49,101 nucleotides of DNA, taken from positions 1-49,101 of the forward strand of contig JAFYNZ010000054.1 of NCBI GenBank assembly GCA_017547845.1. Direction: 5' to 3'. The translations under genes were made by a program, and so were the position numbers. The notes under the pieces were generated by a model. It was not told where the DNA came from. It was given only the letters and a program-made list of their open reading frames with translations, and searched no databases. The DNA comes from Muribaculaceae bacterium. Its GTDB lineage: Bacteria > Bacteroidota > Bacteroidia > Bacteroidales > Muribaculaceae. This document shows, piece by piece, positions 8,468 to 17,036 of this stretch; within the stretch, counting starts at the first letter, position 1; the number at the start of each line of letters is the position of its first letter.

Positions 8468-9940
8468 ATGAAAAGATTTTTCGCGGTATCATTAGCCATT
8501 GTTTCATTTGTGGTATGCTCAGCTCAGAGTGCCAATGATTATAATGAATTTCGTCAGAAAATGCTAAATGAGTATGGTAAAACGAAAAGCGAAATGCGCA
8601 AAGACTATGATTCGTTTCGCAGTCGTGTGAATGCTGATTATGCAAATTTTTTGAGAAAGGCATGGGACGAAGGTAAGGTCATTGCGCCTATTCCCAAGCC
8701 TAAAGAGGATACTCCGTTTCCACCTGTTGTTTTTGAAGACAGTCAGGATACGACTATTGTCGAAATGGATATTGTGCCTATCGTGAAACCTCAACCAATG
8801 CCTTCTCCTCAACCAATTGAGCCTATAAAGGAAAATGAAAATAAAACAGAGGTGTTTCCTTTTGATTTCTATGGACTTGATATTTCTATCAGGGTGCCAC
8901 AAGCATTTGGCTTCAATTTAACTATTGCTCCGGAAGATATAGCGTCGGCATGGGAAGAGCTTTCAAATGGCTGTTTTGATAATTCATTGGTGGATTTACT
9001 TTCGATTAGGGAAAATAGTCAGTTATGTGATTGGGCTTATATGCAATTGCTTAAGGAGTTCTCGGATAAGTTTTCAGATGATAAAAACACATCAACTCTA
9101 TTGACTGCATGGCTATTATGTCAGTCGGGATATCAAATTCGTTTAGGACACAATAATAGAGAAATCATTTTGCTATATGCCAGTGATCACACCATCTACG
9201 AAAAGTCATATTTCAACATAGACGGAATGAAGTATTATCCTCTCGGGGAGAATTGCTCGAATCTAAATATATGTAATGCGAAATTTGAAGGGGAGAATCC
9301 TTTGTCGTTGATTATTAGTCAAGAGCAAATGTTTGGTAATAAGAGTAGCAATTTACGAACAATAAAATCCGAACAGTATCCCGATATTAATGTAAGTATT
9401 GCAGTGAATGAGAATTATATTGATTTTTATAATTCTTATCCAAGTTCTTCGATTGGAGATAATTCATTAAGTCGTTGGGCTATATATGCCGATACACCAT
9501 TGACTTCAGATTGTGCCAATAGTTTGTATTCTGAATTTAGGTCTATTTTATCTAATTGTTCTAAATTGGAAGCAGCAGAAAGGTTGTTGAATTGGGTGCA
9601 AACCGGTTTGGAATATGAATATGACGACAACGTGTGGGGAAGAGATAGAGCATTCTTTGTAGAGGAAACTCTCTATTATTCGTATGCAGATTGTGAAGAC
9701 CGTTCAATACTTTTCTCTCGATTGGTCAGAGATTTGCTTGGACTTGATGTCGCATTAATCTATTATCCGGGCCACCTTGCAACTGCTGTTAAGTTTGATA
9801 CTGAAGTCAAGGGTGATGCAATGATTATCGATGGTGAAAAATATATAGTTTGCGATCCAACCTATATCGGTGCTCCTGTGGGCTCTCAAATACCAAGAGC
9901 CGAATCTGATAAAGCTCAAGCAATTGTCTTGCAAAGATAA
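8468..9940 (+). CDS. Exported transglutaminase-like protein
   Basis: The 490-residue product has a signal peptide (about 1-20, ending VVCSAQ), a charged helical stretch (about 24-70) and a proline-rich linker (about 75-130). The C-terminal domain carries what looks like a transglutaminase/papain-type triad: Cys409 in 'YADCEDRS', His436 in 'YPGHLATAV' and Asp463 in 'VCDPTY'. Order and spacing fit the transglutaminase-like superfamily, whose bacterial members are often proteases or cross-linkers. It should act in the periplasm or at the cell surface. It has its own promoter, divergent from the TPR-TIR operon, which suggests shared control. The natural substrate is unknown, and the middle of the protein (about 130-380) has no domain I recognise. 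Confidence 0.75.
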   Translation: MKRFFAVSLAIVSFVVCSAQSANDYNEFRQKMLNEYGKTKSEMRKDYDSFRSRVNADYANFLRKAWDEGKVIAPIPKPKEDTPFPPVVFEDSQDTTIVEMDIVPIVKPQPMPSPQPIEPIKENENKTEVFPFDFYGLDISIRVPQAFGFNLTIAPEDIASAWEELSNGCFDNSLVDLLSIRENSQLCDWAYMQLLKEFSDKFSDDKNTSTLLTAWLLCQSGYQIRLGHNNREIILLYASDHTIYEKSYFNIDGMKYYPLGENCSNLNICNAKFEGENPLSLIISQEQMFGNKSSNLRTIKSEQYPDINVSIAVNENYIDFYNSYPSSSIGDNSLSRWAIYADTPLTSDCANSLYSEFRSILSNCSKLEAAERLLNWVQTGLEYEYDDNVWGRDRAFFVEETLYYSYADCEDRSILFSRLVRDLLGLDVALIYYPGHLATAVKFDTEVKGDAMIIDGEKYIVCDPTYIGAPVGSQIPRAESDKAQAIVLQR

Positions 9941-9991
9941 CAAGAACCACTTTATAGTAGGAACTCTATAGTTTCTACGTTGGGGTAAATC

Positions 9992-10022
9992 TTTGATTGT
10001 CTGCAGATTTTTGTTAAATTTG
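9992..10022 (+). promoter_or_regulatory. Promoter of the sigma-like/RyR operon
   Basis: TTTG at 9992-9995 and TAAATTTG at 10015-10022 are separated by 19 nt. The next start codon is about 90 nt downstream, so the sigma-like gene and the two RyR genes probably form a separate transcript from the transglutaminase gene. Confidence 0.65.
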
Positions 10023-10113
10023 CAACATCGTACTGCGAATGTGGTAAACTTCGTAGCAATGAATGTGAAGAATAAATAGATTTTACTCTATTAACCATGA
10101 CAAGTGAACAATA

Positions 10114-10767
10114 ATGACGGATCAACAAATAATAGAAGCTTTGATTGCTCGTGATGAGAATTTGACTTGCGATTTCTTTTATCGTAAGTGTCGCCCTTTG
10201 TTTGCGAGCATCATTCGTCATGTCTTCTCATATGATGTTGATTATGATGAATTTGTCAATGAGTTTTATCTCTATTTGATGGAGAATGATGCTCATCGCC
10301 TAAAGCAATTTGCCAATAAGAGCACAATCTTTCAGTGGATGAAAGTAGTGGCTATCCGATATTTTTTAGCGAAAAGAGACTCTCTTATAGATATGGAAGC
10401 TAACGAAACTACTTTTGAGTCTGCCGGAGATGATGCTATAAACGATAGTACATGTGTTGCTATAGATACTTGTGCTGTAGGTTACTATGATGAATTCGCC
10501 GAGATATATAGAATTGATATTGTTGGATATAATGGAACAGGGGACCTGAGAACTAATATGGGATATACACTTAATTTGAGAGGGGAGCAAATTCCTTGTG
10601 AATTTTCTTTGAAAGATGCTCCTTCCGGAACTAGAATTGAAGGAAATAAGTTGATTACAGGCCTGGTAGGCGGAACGATTGTTATTTGTGGAAAAGGAGA
10701 TGGATTCAATATCAAACCAAGAACTTTAGAAGTCGAGATGGTTAAAACGAAAAAAGAAAGTAAATAA
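10114..10767 (+). CDS. Sigma-70 region 2-like N-terminus joined to an Ig-like C-terminus
   Basis: Residues 1-95 of this 217-residue protein look like the N-terminal half of a Bacteroidales ECF-type sigma factor (MTDQQIIEALIARDE... DEFVNEFYLYLMENDA... STIFQWMKVVAIRYFLAKRD). The -35-binding region 4 that should follow is absent. After a short linker (about 96-120) comes a beta-rich segment (about 130-210) with features of bacterial Ig-like domains (SLKDAPSGTRIEGNKLITGL). The frame is open throughout, so this is either a real fusion or a recombination scar that kept the frame. It leads the operon with the two RyR genes and may regulate it. Without region 4 it could not act as a normal sigma factor. 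Confidence 0.7.
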   Translation: MTDQQIIEALIARDENLTCDFFYRKCRPLFASIIRHVFSYDVDYDEFVNEFYLYLMENDAHRLKQFANKSTIFQWMKVVAIRYFLAKRDSLIDMEANETTFESAGDDAINDSTCVAIDTCAVGYYDEFAEIYRIDIVGYNGTGDLRTNMGYTLNLRGEQIPCEFSLKDAPSGTRIEGNKLITGLVGGTIVICGKGDGFNIKPRTLEVEMVKTKKESK

Positions 10768-10801
10768 TTGCAAAGCAATCGTTGTGAAACACGAGATGTA
10801 A

Positions 10802-10870
10802 GGTGGTGATTATCTATATGATTTTCCGACGATGGAGGAGTTGCGAGAATATTATAAGACTTGGGAGTAG
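10802..10870 (+). pseudogene. Possible out-of-frame gene tail between the sigma-like and RCK-RyR genes
   Basis: In a different frame from the preceding gene, 22 codons with protein-like composition (GGDYLYDFPTMEELREYYKT, then WE and a stop) follow an in-frame stop at 10799-10801. There is no start codon before the internal ATG. It may be the remnant of the tail of an ancestral sigma or other gene, lost when the upstream gene acquired its present C-terminus. This is weak evidence from a short stretch. Confidence 0.25.
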
Positions 10871-10913
10871 CGAAAGGATTTAGGAAACGGTATTTATAAA
10901 ACAAGATAAGAAT

Positions 10914-13328
10914 ATGATAGGAAGAGCGATAGATAGTGTGAAGGCGGTGGCTGATACGGCGATGGTCGGTCAGCATAAGGTGATGGTGGAGTGCCTGGCT
11001 AATAGTGCTTCGGTGGAAAAGGCAGATTCCAAACTCTGTCATTGGTTGGGACAATTGGTTAATCCCGATGGAGCAAATGTTTGGTGGGAGTCGTGGAACT
11101 TCTGTTTTTTCGCCGGGTTAGTAGTCTTTATATTGCTGTGTGTAGTATTTAGATCAACGTGGAAGAGGGTGGTGGATTTTCTGTCGCATCATTTATTGAT
11201 AGCCTCGTTAATAGTGCTTATAGCCGGCTTTTGGGTTTATACATGGGGGTACTACAATCCTGAATTGGGGTGGTACTCGGTGATTCCACGCTCGGTGATA
11301 TCGTCGTTTAAGATGTTTGTGGTGATGCACGATTTGGCGCGTGTCGATAAGGAATTGTTTACCAACGATTTTTATATGGCATGCTTCTCATTAACGCATT
11401 TTGCGGCCGCATTGCTAACGTTTCTGATGATCTTTAAGTTGGTGGGTTTCAGATTGTTTTCGATAATACGGCTGAAAATTTTGCAATGGCGTTTTCGGTT
11501 TTGTTCTAAAGCGCCGATACATGTATTTTGGGGTATAAACGAGGAGTCGTTGTTGCTTGCCGAGAGTATAAAGGCGAGAGGTGAAAAGGATAGCGCGATA
11601 AAAGATGACCGAATTATCTTTGTGAGTATCGTAAAAGATAGTGCCGACATGCCTCGCCAAAAGGCAACGTTGGCAAGTGTGATAGATGTTGTGACGCTCA
11701 GAAATAGCGAACTTGAACGTCTCGATAAGATAGATGCTTTGGTGGATAATTGTCATAATGGTCCGTCAAGTGTGCAGCCGTCGGAAAATCGTGAGGACGA
11801 GTCGCCTACAGATGTTTTCGGGTCGTTGCGTCTAAGAGTGTTGCGAAAGATTGTAGCTCGTGCCGAAGCTGTCAATTTCTATCTACTATCCGACGATGAG
11901 GAGCAGAATGTGTCGGGAGCGTTAAACCTTCAGAACGATAATACGGTGACAAGTCGCGACAAAGTGAAGATATACGTCCATGCTCGCAAAACGATAAACG
12001 CTGAACTATTCGATACCTACGCTCAATATGTTGAGCACGACGATAAGAAACCAAGTGTTAAGCTTGTCGATTCTGCTTATAAATCGGTCAAGAAGCTTAA
12101 AGAGACTGATGTTGAAGAGACTGATGGCTGCTTACCGGTGGATTGTGTCGATTATGATAAGAAGACCGGTCTTGTAAGCTCGCCGTTCACTTCTTTGATT
12201 GTGGGCTTTAATGCGACGGGGCAAGAGGCTTTCAAGTTTCTCTATGAGCATGGCACGTTTATCGGGCCGAACAAAGAAAAGTTGCCGTTTAAATGCTATG
12301 CAGTCGATCAAAATATGACTGCTATAGAGGGTATTATCACCAGCAAAGTCGGATATGTTATAGACAGCAAGGAGTTGGAGCTGATTAATGCCGAAGTTAA
12401 CTCTAAGGTGTTCTGGGACAAGGTGGAGTTGATAATCAATGATTTGAATTATGCAGTGATTGCGCTTAATAATGATGAACTTGGATTGCAACTTGCAGTC
12501 AATCTATTCAAACTTGCATTGCGTAAGCGTGACAATAAGTTGCCACTTAAGATTGCACTTAGGTGTTACGACAGTCACAATATTCGAATGATGCATAAGG
12601 TAGAGAAAAATCTTAACGAGTCGATTAAAGTTAAAGATAGTGAAAAAGATAGTGGAAAAGATAGTGGAATACATGTTTCGTTGACTGTCTTTGGTGACCA
12701 AAGCAAGATATTCGATTATGAGTCAGTGCTTAGCGATGCGGCGTTGGTAAAAGCCAAGAGATATAACTGGGTGTATGAGCAGACGACACCTCTCTACGAC
12801 AAAGAAAAGGAGGAGATGGATGAAGATGAACAATGGAAATTAAGTTTCGGAGCGGATGCTGTTAAAAGTACGTTAGAGAAACCGGAGTCGCACGGCTCGT
12901 TGTATCATGCCAAATATGAGATGCTGTGCAAGATTGAACAGAATTTTGCTAACGTTGCCCACGCTAAGACTAAGTTGCAACTTATGGGATTGGATAAGGA
13001 GCATCAAAAATTGAATGACTTGTTAAAAGTGATTGAAAATAGGGATCCGGGAAAGACAGACTATAAATGCGACAAAGCTGAATATGCCGAGTTGCTGCAT
13101 AATATGGCTCTTCTTGAGCATGAGAGATTCATCTCTGCTCGACGTTTGAAAGGATTTGAGTATGGTAGTCCGAAGGATTTTGTTAAAAAACATCATGATT
13201 GTTTGTGCCCATTGGAAATGTTGGATGAACTTACACAATCTTACGACTGCAATGTGATTGATACCACTCTCCGATTAAAGGCAGAAGAACCACAGAAAAA
13301 ATCCTCTGAGGGTGATAGAAATGGTTGA
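10914..13328 (+). CDS. Membrane protein with RCK/TrkA-N-like Rossmann domains and C-terminal RyR domain
   Basis: The 804-residue product has hydrophobic segments at about 62-80, 93-113 and 153-178, plus an amphipathic or pore-like stretch at about 119-141. Then follow two Rossmann-like domains, the first starting near residue 202 (IHVFWGINEESLLLAESI) and the second near 428 (SLIVGFNATGQEAFKFLYEHG, with a GxxxxG nucleotide-binding turn). The C-terminal part (about 724-790) is an RyR domain (LLHNMALLEHERFISARRLK...FEYG). This layout resembles ligand-gated channels with a double RCK gating ring. No TVGYG potassium filter is present, so ion selectivity, or whether it is a channel at all, is open. 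It is followed at 40 nt by a free RyR-domain gene. The N-terminal 55 residues are probably cytoplasmic. Confidence 0.75.
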   Translation: MIGRAIDSVKAVADTAMVGQHKVMVECLANSASVEKADSKLCHWLGQLVNPDGANVWWESWNFCFFAGLVVFILLCVVFRSTWKRVVDFLSHHLLIASLIVLIAGFWVYTWGYYNPELGWYSVIPRSVISSFKMFVVMHDLARVDKELFTNDFYMACFSLTHFAAALLTFLMIFKLVGFRLFSIIRLKILQWRFRFCSKAPIHVFWGINEESLLLAESIKARGEKDSAIKDDRIIFVSIVKDSADMPRQKATLASVIDVVTLRNSELERLDKIDALVDNCHNGPSSVQPSENREDESPTDVFGSLRLRVLRKIVARAEAVNFYLLSDDEEQNVSGALNLQNDNTVTSRDKVKIYVHARKTINAELFDTYAQYVEHDDKKPSVKLVDSAYKSVKKLKETDVEETDGCLPVDCVDYDKKTGLVSSPFTSLIVGFNATGQEAFKFLYEHGTFIGPNKEKLPFKCYAVDQNMTAIEGIITSKVGYVIDSKELELINAEVNSKVFWDKVELIINDLNYAVIALNNDELGLQLAVNLFKLALRKRDNKLPLKIALRCYDSHNIRMMHKVEKNLNESIKVKDSEKDSGKDSGIHVSLTVFGDQSKIFDYESVLSDAALVKAKRYNWVYEQTTPLYDKEKEEMDEDEQWKLSFGADAVKSTLEKPESHGSLYHAKYEMLCKIEQNFANVAHAKTKLQLMGLDKEHQKLNDLLKVIENRDPGKTDYKCDKAEYAELLHNMALLEHERFISARRLKGFEYGSPKDFVKKHHDCLCPLEMLDELTQSYDCNVIDTTLRLKAEEPQKKSSEGDRNG

Positions 13329-13368
13329 TGAAATGTTTCTATATAAGAAACGTTAAACTGATTTAGAA

Positions 13369-13659
13369 ATGAGAAAGAATTATGAACCGCAACCGATGGA
13401 CACGAGCGATGTCAAGTTGCCTGAAGAGTTAAATGTCTTGGTGGAACACATGGCGAAGAATGTTCACGAAGTGTGGGCAAAAAGTCGCATGGACCAGGGT
13501 TGGGTGTATGGTGACGAACGCAATGATACCCTCAAGACTCACCCATGCTTGGTGGCATACGAGGAGCTTCCCGAGGTGGAGAAAGCGTATGACCGTGACA
13601 CAGCTCTTGAGACACTAAAGCTAATCAGTAAGTTGGGATTTAAAATCACCCAAGGGTAA
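13369..13659 (+). CDS. Stand-alone RyR-domain protein
   Basis: This 96-residue protein is essentially one RyR domain (the repeat first named in animal ryanodine receptors, PF02026). It has the motifs NVHEVWAKSRMDQGWVYG, THPCLVAYEELPEVEKAYDR and ETLKLISKLGF. It has no signal peptide or membrane segment and should be cytosolic. It is the last gene of the operon with the sigma-like and RCK-RyR genes. Its stop is one base from the stop of the convergent pgeF. The function of bacterial RyR domains is not established; a ligand-binding role is suspected. It may bind the same ligand as, or assemble with, the RyR domain of the preceding protein. Confidence 0.9.
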   Translation: MRKNYEPQPMDTSDVKLPEELNVLVEHMAKNVHEVWAKSRMDQGWVYGDERNDTLKTHPCLVAYEELPEVEKAYDRDTALETLKLISKLGFKITQG

Positions 13660-13660
13660 G

Positions 13661-14596
13661 CTATAATCCTTTCGGGTATGGGTGGAGGGTGATGGCGGTG
13701 ATGAGGCGGGCGGGGGTGCCGGGGTAGCGACGCCAGCTGTGGAATGTGAATGCTTCGCTGCTTGTCAATGACGATTTCAGGCTGTGAATCAATGGATCTT
13801 CAATGGATGGTGATGAGTGCTCGGTGCTGTGTGTCGATTGAGTATCGCAATTTGGCGATAAGGGGTCGGAGCTGACGGATGGAGTGGTGGTGTTGCAGCG
13901 TGATCGGGTAGCAGATGGATTGTCGCTACGATGGTGGCGGGTGCAGGGGGATGAGGTGTTTATATTGTTGGATGCCAAACCTTTGTTAATCATGCGTTTG
14001 AAATTCACTTTGACGAGGTCGATGTGTGGCTTGCGTTGGGCAAAGGCGTTGCCGGTCAGTGGGTCGATGGTGTGGCTGTAGATGACGCTGTCGGCAAATC
14101 CGGCGTCGATGAATTGCTGTGCGAGCGACGGGTCGACTTCGTAGCATTGTGGGCAGATTGATGGCCCAAAGCAAGCATGGATTTTCGTTGGATTGCAACC
14201 GCGGTCGGTGAGCATGTCGATGACGTTGTCGACGATGCCGTGGAGCGTGCCTTTCCACCCGGCGTGTATGGCTGCTACGACTCTGATGTCGGCGGCATAG
14301 AGCAGTATAGGCACGCAGTCGGCTGTGCGAACGCCTATGGTGAGACCATCGATGTCGGTGATAAGTGCGTCGGTGTCGGGAAATAGTGGTGAGGGGTTGA
14401 GTCCGATCTGTTCGGGCAGAAGGTCGGGTGTCACCCATGCGACATTGGCTGTGTGAGTCTGCTGAGGAAGCAAGATGGCTGACGGGGCATCTGATGCAGT
14501 GTCGGAGAGGGGTAGTGATGAGGAAAAGACAGCAACCACATCGGGGTGTAGTTGCTGTGCGTTCCAATATATAGGAGTTGTGTTTTCTTGTGTCAT
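13661..14596 (-). CDS. pgeF: PgeF-family purine nucleoside phosphorylase/laccase-domain protein with an insertion
   Basis: The 311-residue protein belongs to the YfiH/PgeF (multicopper polyphenol oxidase, laccase domain) family. It shows HAGWKGTLHGIV, ACFGPSICPQCYEVD and HIDLVKVN, with the metal/active-site His and Cys residues in place. E. coli PgeF edits wrong amino acids out of peptidoglycan precursors, and relatives act as purine nucleoside phosphorylases. The usual length is about 245-270. The excess is a Ser/Thr/His-rich low-complexity insert (about residues 215-275) just before the conserved end block FHSWRRYPGTPARLI. It follows obgE by 7 nt and is the last gene of the minus-strand operon. 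Confidence 0.88.
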   Translation of the reverse strand: MTQENTTPIYWNAQQLHPDVVAVFSSSLPLSDTASDAPSAILLPQQTHTANVAWVTPDLLPEQIGLNPSPLFPDTDALITDIDGLTIGVRTADCVPILLYAADIRVVAAIHAGWKGTLHGIVDNVIDMLTDRGCNPTKIHACFGPSICPQCYEVDPSLAQQFIDAGFADSVIYSHTIDPLTGNAFAQRKPHIDLVKVNFKRMINKGLASNNINTSSPCTRHHRSDNPSATRSRCNTTTPSVSSDPLSPNCDTQSTHSTEHSSPSIEDPLIHSLKSSLTSSEAFTFHSWRRYPGTPARLITAITLHPYPKGL

Positions 14597-14603
14597 GCGG
14601 GGA

Positions 14604-15776
14604 TTAATCGGGGTTGACTGATGATTCTTCTTCCCAGAATTCGTCGTTCCAGTCTTCGTCGGTGAGTAGCATCAATTCGTCGTCATCGATAGGCTCTTGC
14701 TCGAAGATGAATTCGTCTTCTTCTTCGACGCGGTGGCGAATGTCGAGTGGACGATGAGTGATTGTCGACACAATCTTGTTGCTTTCATCGTTGATTTCAC
14801 GCCAGAGGATGTCTTTGAGCTCGGTGAGACCGTAACCTGTGACGGCTGAGATGAATACTGTCTGTATGCCTTCAGGGAGTTCTTGCATCATCTCTTCGCG
14901 AAGTTCGTCGTCGAGCATATCCGACTTGGTGACTGCGAGGATACGGCTCTTGTCCATAAGTTCAGGGTTGAATTCACGGAGTTCGTTGAGCAGGATTTCG
15001 TAGTCTTTGCGAATGTCGTTGCTGTCGGCCGGAATCATGAAGAGGAGCACTGCGTTGCGCTCGATGTGACGAAGGAAACGCAATCCGAGACCGCGACCTT
15101 CGCTTGCGCCTTCGATGATGCCCGGAATGTCAGCCATTGTAAATGACTGACCACCACGATATTGCACAATGCCAAGACTTGGTTCCATGGTAGTGAACGG
15201 ATAGTCGGCTATCTTGGGGCGTGCTGCAGAGATTGACGAGAGGAGTGTCGATTTACCGGCGTTAGGGAAGCCTACGAGACCGACGTCGCCAAGGAGCTTG
15301 AGCTCGAGGATGACGGCTTTCTCGATGGCCGGTTGGCCCGGTTGAGCGTAACGAGGTGCTTGGTTGGTAGGCGTAGCGAAGTGGCAGTTGCCAAGTCCGC
15401 CTTTACCGCCACGGAGGAGCTTAATCTCTTGTCCGTCTTCGGTCACTTCACAAAGGAACTGGCCTGTCTCGGCATCGAAAACGGTTGTGCCGATTGGCAC
15501 TTCGATTGTGCGATCTTCCCCGTCTTTACCAAACGAGCGGTTTGCACCACCACTTTGGCCGTCGGTAGCGAAGATATGGCGTTGATAACGGAGGTGGAGC
15601 AGCGTCCACATGTTGCGATTGCCACGGAGAATGATGTGACCTCCGCGACCGCCGTCGCCGCCGTCAGGACCACCTTTAGGCACATATTTAGCTCTGTGAT
15701 AGTGGCGTGAGCCGGCACCACCTTTGCCTGAGCGACAAAGGATTTTGACGTAGTCTATAAAGTTTGATTCTGCCAT
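14604..15776 (-). CDS. obgE: GTPase Obg
   Basis: The 390-residue product has the glycine-rich Obg fold (about 1-160: [20 protein letters not shown]...[11 protein letters not shown]). The G domain follows with P-loop GFPNAGKST, switch/G3 DIPGIIEGA and G4 TKSD. An acidic C-terminal tail ([10 protein letters not shown]...EEESS) completes it. Obg associates with the 50S ribosomal subunit and links ribosome maturation to the cell's nucleotide state; it is essential in most bacteria. In many Bacteroidales obgE follows adk; here it instead follows a nucleotidyltransferase gene by 28 nt. Confidence 0.97.
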   Translation of the reverse strand: MAESNFIDYVKILCRSGKGGAGSRHYHRAKYVPKGGPDGGDGGRGGHIILRGNRNMWTLLHLRYQRHIFATDGQSGGANRSFGKDGEDRTIEVPIGTTVFDAETGQFLCEVTEDGQEIKLLRGGKGGLGNCHFATPTNQAPRYAQPGQPAIEKAVILELKLLGDVGLVGFPNAGKSTLLSSISAARPKIADYPFTTMEPSLGIVQYRGGQSFTMADIPGIIEGASEGRGLGLRFLRHIERNAVLLFMIPADSNDIRKDYEILLNELREFNPELMDKSRILAVTKSDMLDDELREEMMQELPEGIQTVFISAVTGYGLTELKDILWREINDESNKIVSTITHRPLDIRHRVEEEDEFIFEQEPIDDDELMLLTDEDWNDEFWEEESSVNPD

Positions 15777-15804
15777 TTGTCTAAACTGATTAAGTGGTTG
15801 AACA

Positions 15805-16857
15805 TTAGCGGAAGTCGGGTCTTGACATTAGCTCTTGTGCGTAGCGGAAATCGTCGGGAGAGCCGATGTCGATCCAAGTTCCATTGATACGGTAGTGACA
15901 CACCTTGTGTCCGTCGGTAATCAGTTGCTCGATGAAATCGGGAGCATCGAGGTAGTCGCCCGACTTGATACGACTGAGCATCTGATGTCTGATTATATAT
16001 ATACCGGCGTTTGCCAGATAGTTGTGGGTCGGTTTTTCGATAAGACCTTTGACACTGTCGCCCTCATGGCTGAGAATAGCGAATGGGATAGAGACAGTGT
16101 AAGGGATTACGGCCATCGTGAGGTCGGCTTGGTGGTCGATGTGATGGGCAAACATCTCTTCAAAGCTGAGAGTGGTCAACAAGTCGGAATTCATCACCAA
16201 GACATGATCGTGCTTGAGGTCGTCAATAAGTGCAACAGAACCGATGGTGCCGAGGCGTTTTGGCTCAAGGACGCATCTGACGCTAGTGCCTTGTCGGGGA
16301 TTGCTGAAGTGCTCTTCGATTTTCTCGTGCAGATAGTTGACCGTGACAAAAATATTGTCGACACCGTTGCGGATAAGAGCGTCGATATTGTAGTCGATGA
16401 TAGCCTTGCCGCCGATCTGAAGTAGGGGCTTCGGGGTGTCGAGAGTGAGCGGACGCAGTCTTTCGCCTTTGCCACCTGCCATGAGCACTGCATCGATAGG
16501 CAGCATGCTAACTGTCGAACAGAGGTCGATAGCGTCCAAGATGCGATTGTCGTCGTCAAGCAACGGAATGAGATGTATGTGGCTCTGTTTCAGCTCACGA
16601 AGGTAGCGATAATTGTCGGCACTACGGCGAAGGAAGCAGAAGTCGCGTTTCATGACCGAAGCGATGGCGTCGGTCAGCGTTTTGCCACTGATAAGACCAC
16701 GACGAAGGTCGCCGTCGGTGAGAGTTCCGACCATGCGTTGCTCCTTGTCGATGACAAAAAGCGTCATGATGCCACCCGAAAGATTGTTGAGAGCCACGAG
16801 TGCATCTTTCAGAGTCGCATTGTCGAATATCAGGTGTCGAGAGATGTCTTGTCTCAT
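15805..16857 (-). CDS. CBS-domain sugar-1-phosphate nucleotidyltransferase (PtmE-like architecture)
   Basis: This 350-residue protein has two CBS motifs (about 8-65 and 68-118) followed by a nucleotidyltransferase domain (about 121-345). The domain carries the signature [14 protein letters not shown] and [13 protein letters not shown], and later NSDLLTT and [12 protein letters not shown]. The CBS-plus-NTP-transferase order is that of Campylobacter PtmE, a guanylyltransferase for glucosamine-1-phosphate in legionaminic acid synthesis. The remaining legionaminic pathway genes are not in the window, so the sugar is uncertain. Upstream lie a DUF115-like gene and an SDR gene, consistent with a surface-sugar job. 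A promoter in the 179-bp gap upstream probably also drives obgE and pgeF. Confidence 0.85.
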   Translation of the reverse strand: MRQDISRHLIFDNATLKDALVALNNLSGGIMTLFVIDKEQRMVGTLTDGDLRRGLISGKTLTDAIASVMKRDFCFLRRSADNYRYLRELKQSHIHLIPLLDDDNRILDAIDLCSTVSMLPIDAVLMAGGKGERLRPLTLDTPKPLLQIGGKAIIDYNIDALIRNGVDNIFVTVNYLHEKIEEHFSNPRQGTSVRCVLEPKRLGTIGSVALIDDLKHDHVLVMNSDLLTTLSFEEMFAHHIDHQADLTMAVIPYTVSIPFAILSHEGDSVKGLIEKPTHNYLANAGIYIIRHQMLSRIKSGDYLDAPDFIEQLITDGHKVCHYRINGTWIDIGSPDDFRYAQELMSRPDFR

Positions 16858-16900
16858 AGTGTTGCTGTGATTATTTGAGTACTATACTCCATTAAACTTG

Positions 16901-16931
16901 CAAAATTAGCAAAAATCGTTTAGAAAATCAA
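16901..16931 (-). promoter_or_regulatory. Promoter of the nucleotidyltransferase-obgE-pgeF unit
   Basis: On the minus strand TAATTTTG (16908-16901) matches TAnnTTTG and TTG (16931-16929) lies 20 nt upstream. It sits in the 179-bp gap after the DUF115-like gene. Confidence 0.6.
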
Positions 16932-17036
16932 CACCTAATAAAATTATAGTGCACTTATCGGGGTTTTCAGATGTCGCAGAAGTCGCAAATCGGTATTGTT
17001 TCAGCTTATCAAACGACGACTTGCCGGGCAAGTTTT

